This document shows, one piece after another, positions 24,650-37,769 of a stretch of DNA of 64,000 nt. This DNA is from Epiperipatus broadwayi (lineage: Eukaryota; Onychophora; Udeonychophora; Euonychophora; Peripatidae), in contig JAQFVV010006222.1 in assembly GCA_028023455.1 (NCBI GenBank), forward strand, positions 351,001-415,000. Reading direction: 5' to 3'. The first letter of the stretch is position 1. Each line of letters begins with the position of its first letter. Under the pieces are notes generated by a model that was not told the origin of the DNA, ran no database searches, and saw only the letters and a program-made list of their open reading frames with translations. The translations under genes and the position numbers were made by a program.

Positions 24650-26740
24650 AGTGTGTATTCAAAGGATCATAAATGCTTAAAAGATTATGTTTCATGTTTA
24701 ATTTCTTTTAAAAAAAATTAAGAATGAAAAAATATATAGATAATTTTACAATTTAAAATAATACACCAGATAGCTAAAATTGACCTAAATTATATCCCAT
24801 TATTATCATTATTAAAAATGACCTGTAAAGAAGAAAGCTCTATAAAAATAACATATATACAATTATTTACAAATATATTTATTAAAAGCCACTGCAGAGC
24901 ATATATGCTCATACAATAGCCACTCATAGAAGAACATCAAAGAAAATAGTATTTCCCAGATTTTCAAAATACTGGATGGTGAACGATAGAAATGATTTGC
25001 AAATCTCAATCATATCTTCTACTTGAGAAAAATTATATATTCATAAACTAATAAATATGGGTTGGTGGTTAGTTTGGTTGGTTGCAGATTTATTAAATAA
25101 GCCTAATTTTGACCTTAAAAAAACTTTTATCTGGCCACTCTTTACTAGATAAGTTAATATATTTTATAAATTTTAGCTTAATAATAAAAGAGAACTTTTA
25201 TATGGAGTTTAAATTTTTATAAAGGTCTATCAATCAAAAAAATTAAAGAAAAAATACTTTGATTCTTAAAAAGAAGTAAACATATATCTAATTAAAATTG
25301 ATGTAATGATTATTAAAATAAATAAATAAATAAATAAAATAAATAGATAGATATTCATTCACCTTTGAGGATAAGAAAAAAAACGAGACTATTTTGATTT
25401 AATTGTTCTACTGCTAAGCGATCAATCAGTACATGAAAGTCAAATGTTAATGAAGTTATCTTTGAAAAAGTCCTTTGTATTCGTATAGGTTCTGATCTTT
25501 AGGTTCTTTCTTCATCAGCATTAGCTGTGATAATAACATTGCAATTTCGAATCATCTTTTTTTTAGAAATGGAAGTCCTTTAGTAATGATCTTTGGGGGA
25601 AACAGAACAATCAATAAAGATTAGTTTTAAAATTGAATTTGAATAGAGTTTTAAACTGGCCAAAATTGTATGTTTACACATCCTAATAAAGAATTCTTAC
25701 ACATATTATGAAAACAGAAGAAATGTAGGAGAGATATTCTTGAAAGATCTGTACTCTAGGATATGAAATTTTTCGATATAAATTATTCAAGTCAACTATT
25801 GAAGCTAAGGAATCAAGATCTATACCTGATTCATCCTCTCATATTGAAACTTATTTCCCAGAAAAACACAATTTAATTAAGACAACAAACGATTGTATGT
25901 TTTTTGGAAGGACAACTCATTATGTAAAACAGACTGCATAGGATGGGACATGTTTCAGCATTTGAATTGGTATCTTCTATTCTTGAAATTATTAAATGTG
26001 TCAATAAAAGACAAATAATATTAAAACATGGATTGTTCTCATTTAATCAGAATTTTGTCTTCAAAAGTTAATTCAAGAGTTCAGAGCAAGCCTTTATTCC
26101 TTATTTGAAATTATGATTATATCAAAATAATTAAACGATTTGAATTTTTCTTTTTGGAGTTTTTAATGGTATGAACAATAAACTTTAAATTATAAATATT
26201 GAAAAATAATCTACAAATATTAAACTAATCGCTAAGCTTTATAATTCTTTTTCTAATAATACTAAGCTTCACTTTTTTGCTGTAAAGCATAATTTAAACT
26301 AATTATAATAAATAAACTTGAGTAGATTTGTGATCAAAACAATGACATCAAATGAACTATATTAGACATAAGAGTCAAAATGCTAATTAAAAAAAAGTTA
26401 ACATTATAAAAGCACTTCAAAGTTCAGATTATTATTCAGATTATAAACTAAAATGCTCCATAATTAAAATATTTTTTTTAAAAAATAGGACTTATTTTAC
26501 TTATATTCCTATGAAAAGTTGCTATTTAGTCTTTACAAATATCATCCGTGCAAAATTGACTGTTTGGATTTTAAGATTATCATGTTAGTGAGAGAATAAT
26601 TTTTTTAAAGTGTTTTATGAAGAATAAGTCTATTCTTAAATCCATTAAAAAACACTGAGTTGTTCTTTGACAACAATTGTTTATTAGTGATTTTATTACG
26701 AAAATGTGGCATTTTCTTTTTGACAGATTAAATAAAATGA
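24650..26740. other. AT-rich non-coding DNA
   Basis: Contains an (AAAT)n/(GATA)n microsatellite at about 25,310-25,350. Nothing else was identified. Confidence 0.55.
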
Positions 26741-26745
26741 ATATA

Positions 26746-27847
26746 CACCTGGGTCTCTTTTTATGCGGACTTATTTAACACGATTTTGAAATTACGCGAT
26801 TCGTGTTTCACCGGAAGTGTGTTAAATAAGTCCGCGTAAAAAGAGACCCATGTGTATGAACTCCGATAATGCGCTATTACTTTAAATAATAAATTTCACG
26901 CACTTACGTTATATTGAAAGTAATAGCACATTATTGGAATTAGACTTTCATCTTAGTAATTTCAATATTTTCAGTGCTTTATAATAGTAAAATTTTATGC
27001 AATAATGAAATTAAAATCATAATTTCCACATTTTATGTATACACACACATTAAATTTTACAAGATTATGATGTAAATTTGTTCAAACATTGTGCGTGTTA
27101 ATTTTGCATTTTAAATCACATTCTGTTTTTGCTTTTTAAAAAGAACTTAATCAATTATTAATCATTTAGTGTCCACAAGTTTATTTTTAAAAGGTCAGTA
27201 ATAGCAGTGGGCACAATTAAATTTGACAATTAAAAATTAAAATCTGATTTTTAATTGTAATTAACAACTTAAAAATTACTTACTACGACTTGAAATTAAT
27301 GTGAAATTTGATTTTTAAACCGAATTGAAAATTAAAGACAAAAATAAGAATTTAATTTTTAGTTGTTAGTTTCATAAACAATTAATAAAATCATCCTCTC
27401 AAAGATTAATTACTAATTACGTTGTCACCAGAAAACCACTGTTACAACATGAGTGTGAAGTTGGTGCTAGTTGTTTGCAAATGTATGTGTTTTGGCAAAT
27501 AGCTATAATAATTAAAATGTGTATAAAAATGCAAATTACTGTACTGTAAATTATGCATAAAAATATATTATTTTGAATAAAATTAAATATTATAGTTAAA
27601 AAAAAGTTTGTCTTGTATCAATTTTTTTCAAATTTGAAATTTTTTATTAGTTATATTTTATTTCCTTATATTTTTTTTGCTCTAATTTTAAAGTAATTTT
27701 ACGTTGGTGGTTTGCTTTTATGCGAATTTTGAAAAATTGCAGACCACATTCCCCCTTTTTCAATGTAAGTTACATCTATTTTTGCATGATTTCGTTTGCG
27801 CGTGTTTTATGAGGAACCTATCTATCGCATAAAACGAGACCCAGGTG
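26746..27847 (+). mobile_element. TIR element copy 1 (non-autonomous DNA transposon), 1,102 bp
   Basis: Ends are CACCTGGGTCTC and GAGACCCAGGTG, both flanked by TA, consistent with a TA target duplication. No transposase is encoded. It is homologous over most of its length to the opposed copy at 63,054-63,973. Differences: a ~38-bp inverted duplicate of the left terminus is inserted near 26,820-26,857, making the first ~112 bp self-complementary, and the middle (about 27,170-27,370) holds AT-rich sequence not seen in the other copy. The superfamily is undetermined; the TA duplication would suit a Tc1/mariner-type mobiliser. Confidence 0.8.
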
Positions 27848-28329
27848 TATTAGGATATACATGGTTGTTGTTTTTTTATAAGAATAATGAGTTTTAAAGA
27901 GAAAGAATGCACCTTTTCATGAAATATCCTTTCTACCTATTTATTTAGATACAAACAAATATATTCATCTTAAAAATATATACACTTCAGTTAAATTAAA
28001 GCAGTTCTTTGTCTTTTAAAAATGGAAAGACTGGAAATCTTGATGAAGTGTGTGAAGAACTTTTAAAATAGAACAACGATACATTAAATTCAGAATTATT
28101 AGAATTCTTTTAAGCAAAGTAGTCTCATGAAGTTGAAGAAACTGAAATTAAAAAATATTTTCATTTATTCAAAAGAAAATAATATAGTAAGAACTATAGT
28201 AATAGACACAAAATATTGTTATCCATTACAGCAAAGAGCATCAAAATATTTTGCTTAATAGTTTAATTTCAATCACTGATGAATGACACTGGATTCCCAA
28301 TATGGCTCCTTAGAAAATCAAATCATATA

Positions 28330-29420
28330 GACTTCTTTTTTTACATAAATAACTAAGAACATTTAAGAAAAGTATCAGAAGAAAAACTGTGATTTGTGTA
28401 TTATTTTTATATTGATTTTATTAAGGCATTTAATACAATTAATGCTACATATTTATAGTAATTAATGAAGTTAATTGATTGTTCGTTAAAATTTATTATA
28501 TTATGCAAATGCTATAACAGAACATAAAGGAATGTTACTTTTGGTGTGAATCAAAAGCTTTTGAATTAAAAAGTAATATTAAACAAGGATGTATATTATC
28601 TTCAACTTTATAACAGTGTTCTTAAAAAAATTATGAATAGATTCATAAAACAGACATCAAGATATGACAAACAATTGTTAGTAGAGTTTTACTTAAGATG
28701 AATACAGAAAAAATATATATTTCATTTTTTGACTTCTAGAATTACATTATAGTAATGAAAATTTTATTTTTTCCAATTCAAAAAAATATATGCAGGTATG
28801 TGATATATAATTACTTTGGTTTAGTAATTAATATTTAAAAAAAAGACTTTGTCATTCAGAGATGAAAGAAAAATTTTCAGCAATTTTCGATCACAAAATC
28901 AACTTAAAAATATAAGCCAGTTTAAATATCTTAATAAAATGCAGAATTAAATGTTGAAGTCCAACACAAATGTCAATATATTGTTGCATCATTTAACAAG
29001 TAAAAGACAGAATATTTCATCATACTGATATAAATAGTTCTATATAAAGCTATTGTTTTGCCAAAATTTCTTTTATGGATTAGAAGTTTAACGCCATATT
29101 CATTCACCATAGAGGGATTAGAAAAATTTTAATCAAAAATATTTTGCATGATTCTTATGATGGCCAGATGATAATATTAACAGTTATACTTTTCACCATG
29201 CTGGACATGATATAGTAGAAACTATTATTGCAAATCACATCTTCAATGGATTTGGAATTTGGAAAAAAAACACATGCCAACAAAAATATTTTTAAAAAAA
29301 TTCATGATGAATATGAGCATAATTTTTATAAAGATGCACACACAAAAACAAATTCTAAAGAATTTCAAAACTGATTACTTTCAATAGCAACATATGACTC
29401 AGAATATAATTCACAAAGTA
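28330..29420 (+). pseudogene. LINE reverse transcriptase remnant
   Basis: Motifs appear in order across frameshifts and stops: IDFIKAFNTIN (about 28,412-28,443, RT motif around the first catalytic Asp), then SNIKQGCILSSTL (about 28,572-28,610, the QG..LSP motif), and further on YKAIVLPKFLLWI with TPYSFTIEGLEKF (about 29,040-29,125), typical of the post-RT region of non-LTR retrotransposons. A recognisable FADD box was not found. The clade is uncertain. Reverse transcription at a nicked target is the family role; this copy is dead. Confidence 0.65.
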
Positions 29421-29429
29421 AAGTTCAAT

Positions 29430-30530
29430 GCAGAAAAATTAAAAAATTGCAATGCAAACATCAAACAAACTAAAGGAATATATATATATATTGAAGATAT
29501 ATATATATGTGTGTGTGTACTTCATGTTAGCATATAAAAATTACCAACGAAATTTAAGTTCAAAAGTTTAATAAATTTTAATAAATAAAAATTAAATATA
29601 TATATATATTATACATGCACAGATAAGATATAATTAATTGTAAAGTAATTTTGTGTTAAATGCAAAATATTTCCTAAAATTTAAAAAGATAATTGATTCT
29701 AAATTTAACTTAAAAGTAGTTTAAAAGAAAAAGAGATTTTGTTTTTTTTTCTAACAATAAAAAAAGATGGAAATTACACTCTACAAAAAGCAACTAAACT
29801 GCTTGTAAACATATTATTAAATTAAAATTTTAGAAGTGATTGAAATAATTTAAATAAAAAGGCTGTTCGTTATTCCTGCTCAAAAATAAGAGTGTACAAA
29901 TAAAGAAGTGGTCAAATAAACTTGGACCTCAATGAAAGTAATGGAGTTATCTATACCCAATACATCAAAGGATCCAAATGACAAAAGATTAATATGAATT
30001 TTACAGATAACTCCAAATCATATAAACAGTTCTGGAAATTATATTCATGATTATCTTTTGTATTCAACTTTATTCTGTGTTTGTTATAATTTTTCTATTA
30101 TTCTATCTTGATCCTGCCAGTGAATATTATTCTGCTAGTGATTATCATTCTGCCATTATTATTTTTCGACTGAAATTAATTTTTATCTTCAAGTTCCAGA
30201 AAGTCTATCATGCAAGAGTAAAGAATCCATTATCTACCTTGCTCTGTCAAGCTGGCAGAGAAGCAAGCCAAAAACCCATTGCTGAATCCCACAAAAAAGA
30301 AGCCATCTGCATATGAGGAACCATCCAAATATGTGTCTGCTATGTATCCATCTTAAAAGAGGAAAAAGCTGATGTCCAGTGTTACAGGAAGAACCAGCCA
30401 CCAACTAATGCCTAATTAAAATCCAAAATGAAAGTGAAATAGTGATTTAAACTTTCATCCACCATAGCTATGGTTTTAAGAATCAATTCTACAAATACTT
30501 AGACTGAACCTGAACTTTTGAAAGAATACT
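29430..30530. other. Non-coding, with short TA runs and a GC-richer patch
   Basis: Segment 30,100-30,440 is richer in G+C and begins with about three imperfect ~20-bp repeats of ATTCTGCCAGTGATTAT type. No frame or element class recognised. Confidence 0.45.
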
Positions 30531-30532
30531 TT

Positions 30533-30675
30533 ATTTAAACAGAACAAACTACAATCTTTTGCCATATCTTTTCATAAATGGTCTCCTATCTAATGAAATA
30601 TGTTAATAAATAGTTATTTACTTAATCCATTTATGAAAAGATATGGCAAAAGATTGTAGTTTGTTCTGTTTAAAT
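30533..30675. repeat. Perfect 49-bp inverted repeat
   Basis: Arms 30,533-30,581 and 30,627-30,675 are exactly complementary, with a 45-nt AT-rich spacer. The outer ends begin ATTTAAACAGAAC. Resembles a tiny foldback/MITE element, or a recent inverted duplication. No clear TSD. Confidence 0.85.
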
Positions 30676-31570
30676 ATTACATCACAATTTATTCAGGACA
30701 CAATCTCTTAGCATGCTGTTAAAAAGTGTAAATTAATTATATTTATTTCATGTTATTATAGTAGGTTAAATCAATAAAATTTTCAAGTTATAAATGGGAG
30801 GCAAGTCTACTGCATAAGCAAACTAGATTGAGGTTCTGTTAAATAGATGTCACTGTTAGGTAACTAGTCTTGTATTTGAATTATTATTATTATTGATAAG
30901 AATGTATGGTTTGTATCTGTCAATTTGGGTGATGAGTTAAATCAATTGTCATTCTTACGTACTGCATTAGTATTAGATGATTGTAACATCATTTGCAACT
31001 GCTGATCCCTTACAATCATTATGTTGTTTAAAATAAGGCAGATGATCAAGTTCTAGCATATGCTATCTACTTTCCTTTCATACATGTCTGTGATTGCTGG
31101 TCACTATGCTACATATACTGTAGAAGTTTAATTCCTACAATAGGCATATAATCTCTCCATGTATGCATTCTTATATAACTATTGTAATACAGATGTGAAT
31201 TCCAGTATTTTACAATTACATTTTATTATTTATTGCAAGTAATAACATAACTTGTAATTATTCACAACAGTCAATTAGTAAGATCATACTTGGTTTATAA
31301 GCTTAAATTATCATCATTAAACAGAGTCAGTTAGCCTATTTACAGTGTATATGAGAGGAGAAGGCAGTTGGGTATCTATGCAGTATATTGGAATCCATTC
31401 ACGCAATTATGATAATAATAGCATTCTAAAATAGTATAAATTATTTTAAACCTTTATATCACCATATACTATATCTGTGCATAATTTAAATTAAAATAGT
31501 ACTAATATAATTTGAAAAGGTTTATTTATCATAAATGAATTTATAAATTAATTAACGAAAGTCATGCCAG

Positions 31571-31808
31571 TATATGTTTTTTGTCATGTGTACCAGTCAA
31601 AACATGTTGAACCATCTAACATGAGCTGAAACTCACAAAATGTACTTCAAACCTAGTCAAACCCGAGATTTAGGTCAGGACCAACCTGGATTCAAACCCA
31701 CTCCCTAATCCCCAGATCAAATACCTAATCAATAACATATAATGATGGCACACAAAAATTTATTCTAAAATCTGGCCACTAGCAAAGCAGAGAAGACAAT
31801 GAGACTTA
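31571..31808 (-). mobile_element. SINE family 1, copy 2
   Basis: Reverse complement of the copy at 9.2 kb over ~230 bp. Its B box reads GGTTTGAATCC and the conserved TGAAGTACATTTTGTGAG is exact. Differences are scattered, giving perhaps 80-85% identity by eye. No poly(A) tail. Confidence 0.65.
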
Positions 31809-32099
31809 ATATTAACTACATTAACTTAACTACAATAGGCATACACACGGTTGTACATGTGGAAGTGGAGAAAAAGGAATTAAAATTGCTCAAACAAGTT
31901 AGACAATAAAGAACATAGTTTAATATAATGAATTAATTATATACATTTATGTGTGCATGAATGAGCGGTCTACCAAATGGTAGATAATTACATATTGGAA
32001 TTCATGCAAATGGTTCTCATATGCTCTTTTATTAACTAAATATTATATGTACTTTAACACACATCTCTGGTAGGTACATTATTAAGATGCCAATCAATT

Positions 32100-32420
32100 T
32101 CTAAAAGATTACATAATATTGCCATTAACGTTTTGATTTACGGTTCTGAAACACAGTGACTAACATATTTCAGGGAGCGTTCTGAGATTCATTACAGAGA
32201 TAATAAAACTATTTTCACACCATTGTGGTCATGAAAAATAAATAAAATTCATTTATAAAATTATATTTAATTATGAGACAAAATATTCATTAAAAATTCT
32301 TTTACTTGGCATTTGGAAGGAAGAATGCCTTGTTTTCCCCAAGGCAGATACTTTTAAGTACAGAAATAACAAATTACGATGGTGGGATTATATAATATGG
32401 CTGAAATAACATTTAAATTA
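32100..32420 (+). pseudogene. Possible LINE C-terminal fragment
   Basis: VLIYGSETQ (32,130-32,156) matches the (L/V)YG.E(T/S)W box after the RT palm of RTE/CR1-type LINEs, and about 210 bp later YRNNKLRWWDYIIWL matches the RW.GH box. The rest is too decayed to read. Confidence 0.4.
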
Positions 32421-32719
32421 ATAAAACTAGTAATATTTGGCATTTATATATATTTTTGAGCAGAGCATAATTTTAATATTATAACATCAAAACTGGGTCA
32501 TGAAGCAAAAGGAATAATAAACTAAGAAGTGGCGGTACTGACATGATGGTGAAGAAATAACAGAAAAAGGTTATGCTTCTGGACAAAAAACGAAATATAA
32601 AACCCAAATTTTAGGGCAGTGCTTAGAGAAGTGTGATTAGAAATGGCATGGTTCAGGCTTACTGGAATCACCAATTCCAGAGATCTTTTATACAAAGGTG
32701 ATCCCAGGAAGCTCAACTA

Positions 32720-35480
32720 TCCACAGGATAGGACATAAGAAGAAATCTATGGATTAGATCCTGTCACAGCCCCCAGATTAGAAGCACATCATAACAATAA
32801 ACTAAATGTCAGTAATGCAGTATAGATAAATGTCATTAACAACATTGAATAAAATTTACTGCTTTAAAAATAAATGACCCCTGTTTGAATGCCATAATTT
32901 AGACAAACAATATGCTATGTCGCTATAATATATACCTATACAAGATTTTATTTAGTAAAAGAAACATTAAAATCTACCCCCTTCCCTTTTCTGCTATTTA
33001 AAATAATTCAATCCAACCTTCGTGGATATAATAACTAGAATATTTAAATATTTGATATTTTAAGAGTATGAAAAATAAAAGAAAATTAGCAGTTGTATAG
33101 AAAACAACTAATAAGTCACCCTTTCAGAATTTAAATAAATAACATTGTAAAAAATTTCAAAGCATTAATTAGTTTAAATGATGGATTAACCCTGGATAAA
33201 ATTACTTTATTCAGTTTGGAGTTGAACAAATAACAATTTTTATAATAAACTAACATAAAATGTTGATTCATAAAAACAATCTGGTGAGCATATTAATTAA
33301 TCATACATTATATTTTAAGAGGACAGTAATAACCTTAATTCATGGAGGTTTATTTAAAAAGAGGAAAGAACAGATTTTTAAAAAATCAGCTCATCAGGTT
33401 GCTTGAGATTTCCATATTAATAATAACTAAAACAGACATATAAAATCAAGTAATAAATACATATAAATAAATGACCACACCAAAGTTAAAGAAAGTTAGA
33501 GCATATGAGAGAAAATTACATTTATAGAAGTTATTTGTGAGAAAATTACCATTTTTACATAGTAGGAAGATACAAAGTTAAATTAATCATGCTTCTGATC
33601 CCCCATTCCAAAGTTCTCAGATTGGGCTTTTACTTCATTCTTCACAGCAGGATTGTAAAGCTGTGGAAGAAGACCCACAAGGGTCAGAAAGGTGATCGGA
33701 TTTCTACTCAATCATCATTTTTAAATTTCAAACCAGTGTGGATTCTGTTAACTGCACAGTTCTCTCAATAGTAGCTAATTCTTGATGTTTAAAATCAGCT
33801 CATTTTATATCGTGCTCAGGTAATTGTGGAATGCTTTTAATTTCTTATTTCTAGCCCAAAATCTAATCTCTGATCTAACAAAATCTTACATTTCTGCATC
33901 TATTGTTCTTGAAGATGAATCATTAGATAACATTCCAAAAATATATTCAAATCTATTTCCAGATTGGAAGTAGATTTGACAAAAATTTTTATAAGAAAAG
34001 TAAAATCTATTAATCTTATTCCCCATTTTATTTTCAGTAAAACTTTAATTAAAAATTCCTTCCAAAGATTAAAACAATATTATATTTCCAACTCTTTTAT
34101 TATGTTTGGACAATTAATGGTTGCATCTTCCATCTTAGATTTTATAAAAATATAGTTTAATAAAAAAAATAATTTAAAAAGAAAGTGTTATAAATGACAT
34201 ATAATAAAATATTTATAAAATTAATATTTTGTTAGTATGTTTGGTCCTGTAATATATATATATACACACATCTGAGCCGCACCTATGTATTTTAGTAAAA
34301 AAAAATAATAATAATAATAAATGTTATTGAAACATTAAAGTTTATAATTTTTACATGCACATCTCAGAAATATACACATAAATAGAAGTGGGATGGGATA
34401 TAGGGTTTGAATATAGGTTAGTAGATGAAACCATGAAGCTCAATCTTGGGCTAAGATTGACTGCTTCACATGTATACATGAATAAATATTATTGTTGCAT
34501 TATTTTGGCAGTTTGTAATCTTTATTTGCAATCAACAACTTAGGTAATTAGTTAAAAGTCTCTTGCTTTCTAATTGACTTTAGCGGTTGTAAAAAGAAAA
34601 GAAAAATTGATATTCTGTGATGCCAGAATGTGGAATGCACACATGGATTGCCTCATGTAATTTGCATGTGGCTAGTGCAATACTGATAGTTGCAATATAT
34701 ATATGTATATATATGTATATGATTCCATTTTGAAAGTTGAATTGATAATGATTATGAATATAATCGAAAATATTTCTTTATGAGTTTTTATTTATATTAT
34801 ATTATAAATTGTTTACCATTGTTTTGAATATATATATATAACATTTCTTTCATTTAATTCATAGTATTATCAAAAATTCCACCCTAATCAAAATAGTCAA
34901 AATAAGAATCATAGATCAAGTCGTAGATCACATGACCCTATCTCTTAAGTTTGTAAGGAGTGCCAAAGCATGAAACCATGGTTAGGGGTTTGGGGAGGGG
35001 TTCCTGACAGAGATATTTTAAGTGGTGTCTTTGGCTAAGCATTTATCATAAAGCTTGTAGAAGAATTGGAAATGCTCACTGTTTATTCCACCCTAATGTT
35101 TTATTTTCCTATATCTTATCACATTTTGTTTCTTGTGACACCAGAATGACCATATCTATCTATAAGTGATTGTTAAAATTGAATAATATTTATTTTCTTT
35201 GATTACAAAATTAAAAGCTTAAGATATGAATGTTATTTTATTTATTAACCTGCAAATATTATAAAGAAATCTAAATAAATTAACTTTTCAATTTTGTTAT
35301 TGAGCATATCTGGGTGTATATAAATAATGATCACAAAATTACATGAGCTGAATCTAGTATCACTTCCACTTACCTGTGTTAGATTTTTGAGATGGTGACA
35401 AGACAGACACTTGTAGTTAGATATTTGTTAATTTAATTTTCCATTGTTATAAAGTAGTCATAAAGACTATTGAAAATACA
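32720..35480. other. AT-rich non-coding DNA
   Basis: Frames at 33,589-33,771 and 33,964-34,155 show no motif. Short TA runs lie near 34,250 and 34,700, and AAT repeats near 34,300. Nothing else was identified. Confidence 0.5.
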
Positions 35481-36600
35481 ATGATATGGACCAATTATGG
35501 ATCAGAGTGGTTTGAAAAAAAGAATTTTTTTATAATGAATAAACTTCAAGTTTTGAAACAAATAATAGATAAATATTATGAGCAAAATAGGTTCTATATA
35601 TCATCTTTGTTGATTACCCTAAAGCTTTTCATTTTGTGTAATAAATTTCATTGAGGGTCATAATAGAAAATAATGCACAATATACATTGAAATAGTTAAC
35701 GAATTTACAAAGATAATTCCATAAAAGAAAAATTGGAAAAGGAAATTAAAATATAAAGAGACATTAAACAGAAAAATCAATTTTCAATTATATTACTTTA
35801 TGTGATTTGGGAATATATTTTTAAAGAGATAAATAAAATTCAAAAACCATTAATGTTCTATGGATAAAAAAGAATATTTGAGATTTGCAGATGATATAAT
35901 ACTGTTAATAGAGAATGCTTGTAATCTAATGAAAAATACTACAATAGATAAACAAGAGATAGAAATGGCTTACACATTAATTGGAAAAGACAAAATTATG
36001 ACAAAAACATTACAAAAGGCCAGATGTGGATCATTTTACATATCTTACCCAGGAGTTTTCCTTAACTGATGTTTCTTGTTTTCATTTGGAAAACAAATTG
36101 AATAAAATTTAGAAGAAAAAATACCAGAACTTGTTACATAAAAACTAATTTGCTATTACATTTTAAAATAAAATGTTTTGATGTTCACATATCATATTAT
36201 GTCTCACATATAGTAGACAGACTTGATCATTTATAAAAAACACATAAGTGAAAGCTATAATTAGGACTAATGCTAAAAAGAAAAACAAGTTGAATATAAG
36301 ACAATAAGATACGATCAGCAACAAAGATATCAGAAGAAGAACAGAAATCTCATTTGTTTCAGTAAAGTTGCAATAGATGGGGCATATAATGGCAATATAA
36401 AACAATAGTCAGTCTATCTTACCAGGAATAGTTATCATTTGATGAAAATAAAAATAGAAGATGATAAAAAAAGACATGGAATGATGATCTGCTTAATTTT
36501 TCAGGAACCACACTGACAAAATTAGTAAAAGAAGATAAGTTATGGAGAGAAAAAGCCTCCAGCCAGTGGAATATTTAACTCTAGGAGCAACAACTTTCTC
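35480..36600 (+). pseudogene. RTE-like LINE reverse transcriptase remnant
   Basis: Motifs in order: KLQVLKQIIDKYYEQNRFY (about 35,540-35,600), FVDYPKAFHFV (35,607-35,639), IKRDIKQ with FSIILL (RQGD..SP equivalent, about 35,757-35,800), YLRFADDIILLIENA (35,872-35,916, catalytic FADD), and far downstream TWNDDLLNFSGTTLTKLVKE (about 36,476-36,540) matching the RW.DDL...W C-terminal region of RTE-clade elements. Several frameshifts lie between. The longest open piece is 69 residues around FADD. Dead copy. Confidence 0.75.
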
Positions 36601-36649
36601 ATTTGTACTGTATATATAAAAAATCAGAGATAATATAACTTCTATTTCT

Positions 36650-37650
36650 GAAATATATAGCATAATGAATGTAGTGAATATATAAGTGTAGTCCTAAAAT
36701 ATTAAAATAGTTTTATTGCTGGATCAGAAAAAAAATGTTGGGACATTGCATAATTCTTCACATAATTGAAGAATTTATTGATTATTTAAAAAAAAAAAAA
36801 GATTTTGATTTAACACTTATTTTATATATTTTCCATGAAAAAAAAACATGTCTTCTGGTATCTGATGAGGAATATATAAAAATAATAAAAAATTGTAATG
36901 GAATATTGTAGATTTTTAGTTAGTAATAAAATGATGAATGGTAAAACAAATTTTTCTATAATAAATAATGTTAATCTTCTTAATATTATTAATCAATATG
37001 ATAAAGTTATTTAACTAAATATAAATTTCTAGAAAACATTTTATTTTTTTAGAAGATGAAAAAAAAAAAAAAGAATGTGTTATACTATTTTCAAAGATTA
37101 CATAGTATTTGTTTCTTGTATATAACTTTCATTATCTTAAAATTAACATACATTAAATATACATAAATTAAAAAATGACCATTGTGTACAGAAATAATTT
37201 CTTAATTAAACTTTTAAATATTTAAGATTAATCATTTTATAATCAGTTAGTAGCAATTAAATCTATGCATAAATCATGTGACTCAGGGTGCCAACTCAAT
37301 TTAAATTTTATAAATGGGCTAGAAATGATATGATAATCTTTAGTCTAACAAATGATTAATAAAAATCACTAATATATTTATTTAAAGTAGATGGTTGTCA
37401 AAAATATGATTATAAAAATTTAAACTTGGTAGTTCAAACGGCAGTATTTTGATATTGATAAATACTAAACAAATATTAAAGATGATCTGGCAAGAGTGTC
37501 ACTTTAGATTAAAGACATCTTGGATCTTGGGAGTCATTTTTTCCAGGTATCAATATCGTTATTCCTGTTTCAAAAAAAAAATAATGGATTGGAATTTTTA
37601 TGTATACCTAAAAACAAGATAATATGTATAAAAATAAAAGGCATAAAATT
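36650..37650. other. AT-rich non-coding DNA
   Basis: Homopolymer-rich; no element or gene recognised. Confidence 0.55.
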
Positions 37651-37762
37651 GGATTGCGTTGTTAGCCGAGAGGTATCGCAGCTGCCATGCAAGCAAGTAG
37701 TTGTTTGCAGACGGTTGTGGGTTCGCGTCCCGGCCGATGCTATGACACATGGAAAAAAAATA
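37651..37762 (+). mobile_element. tRNA-derived SINE family 2, copy 3
   Basis: GTTAGCCGAGAGGTATCGCA (A-box region), GGTTCGCGTCC (B box) and CCGATGCTATGACACATGG before an A tail. It keeps a longer middle (GCAAGCAAGTAGTTGTTTGC) than copies 1, 2 and 5, so at least two length variants of the family exist here. Confidence 0.88.
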
Positions 37763-37769
37763 GATTATT

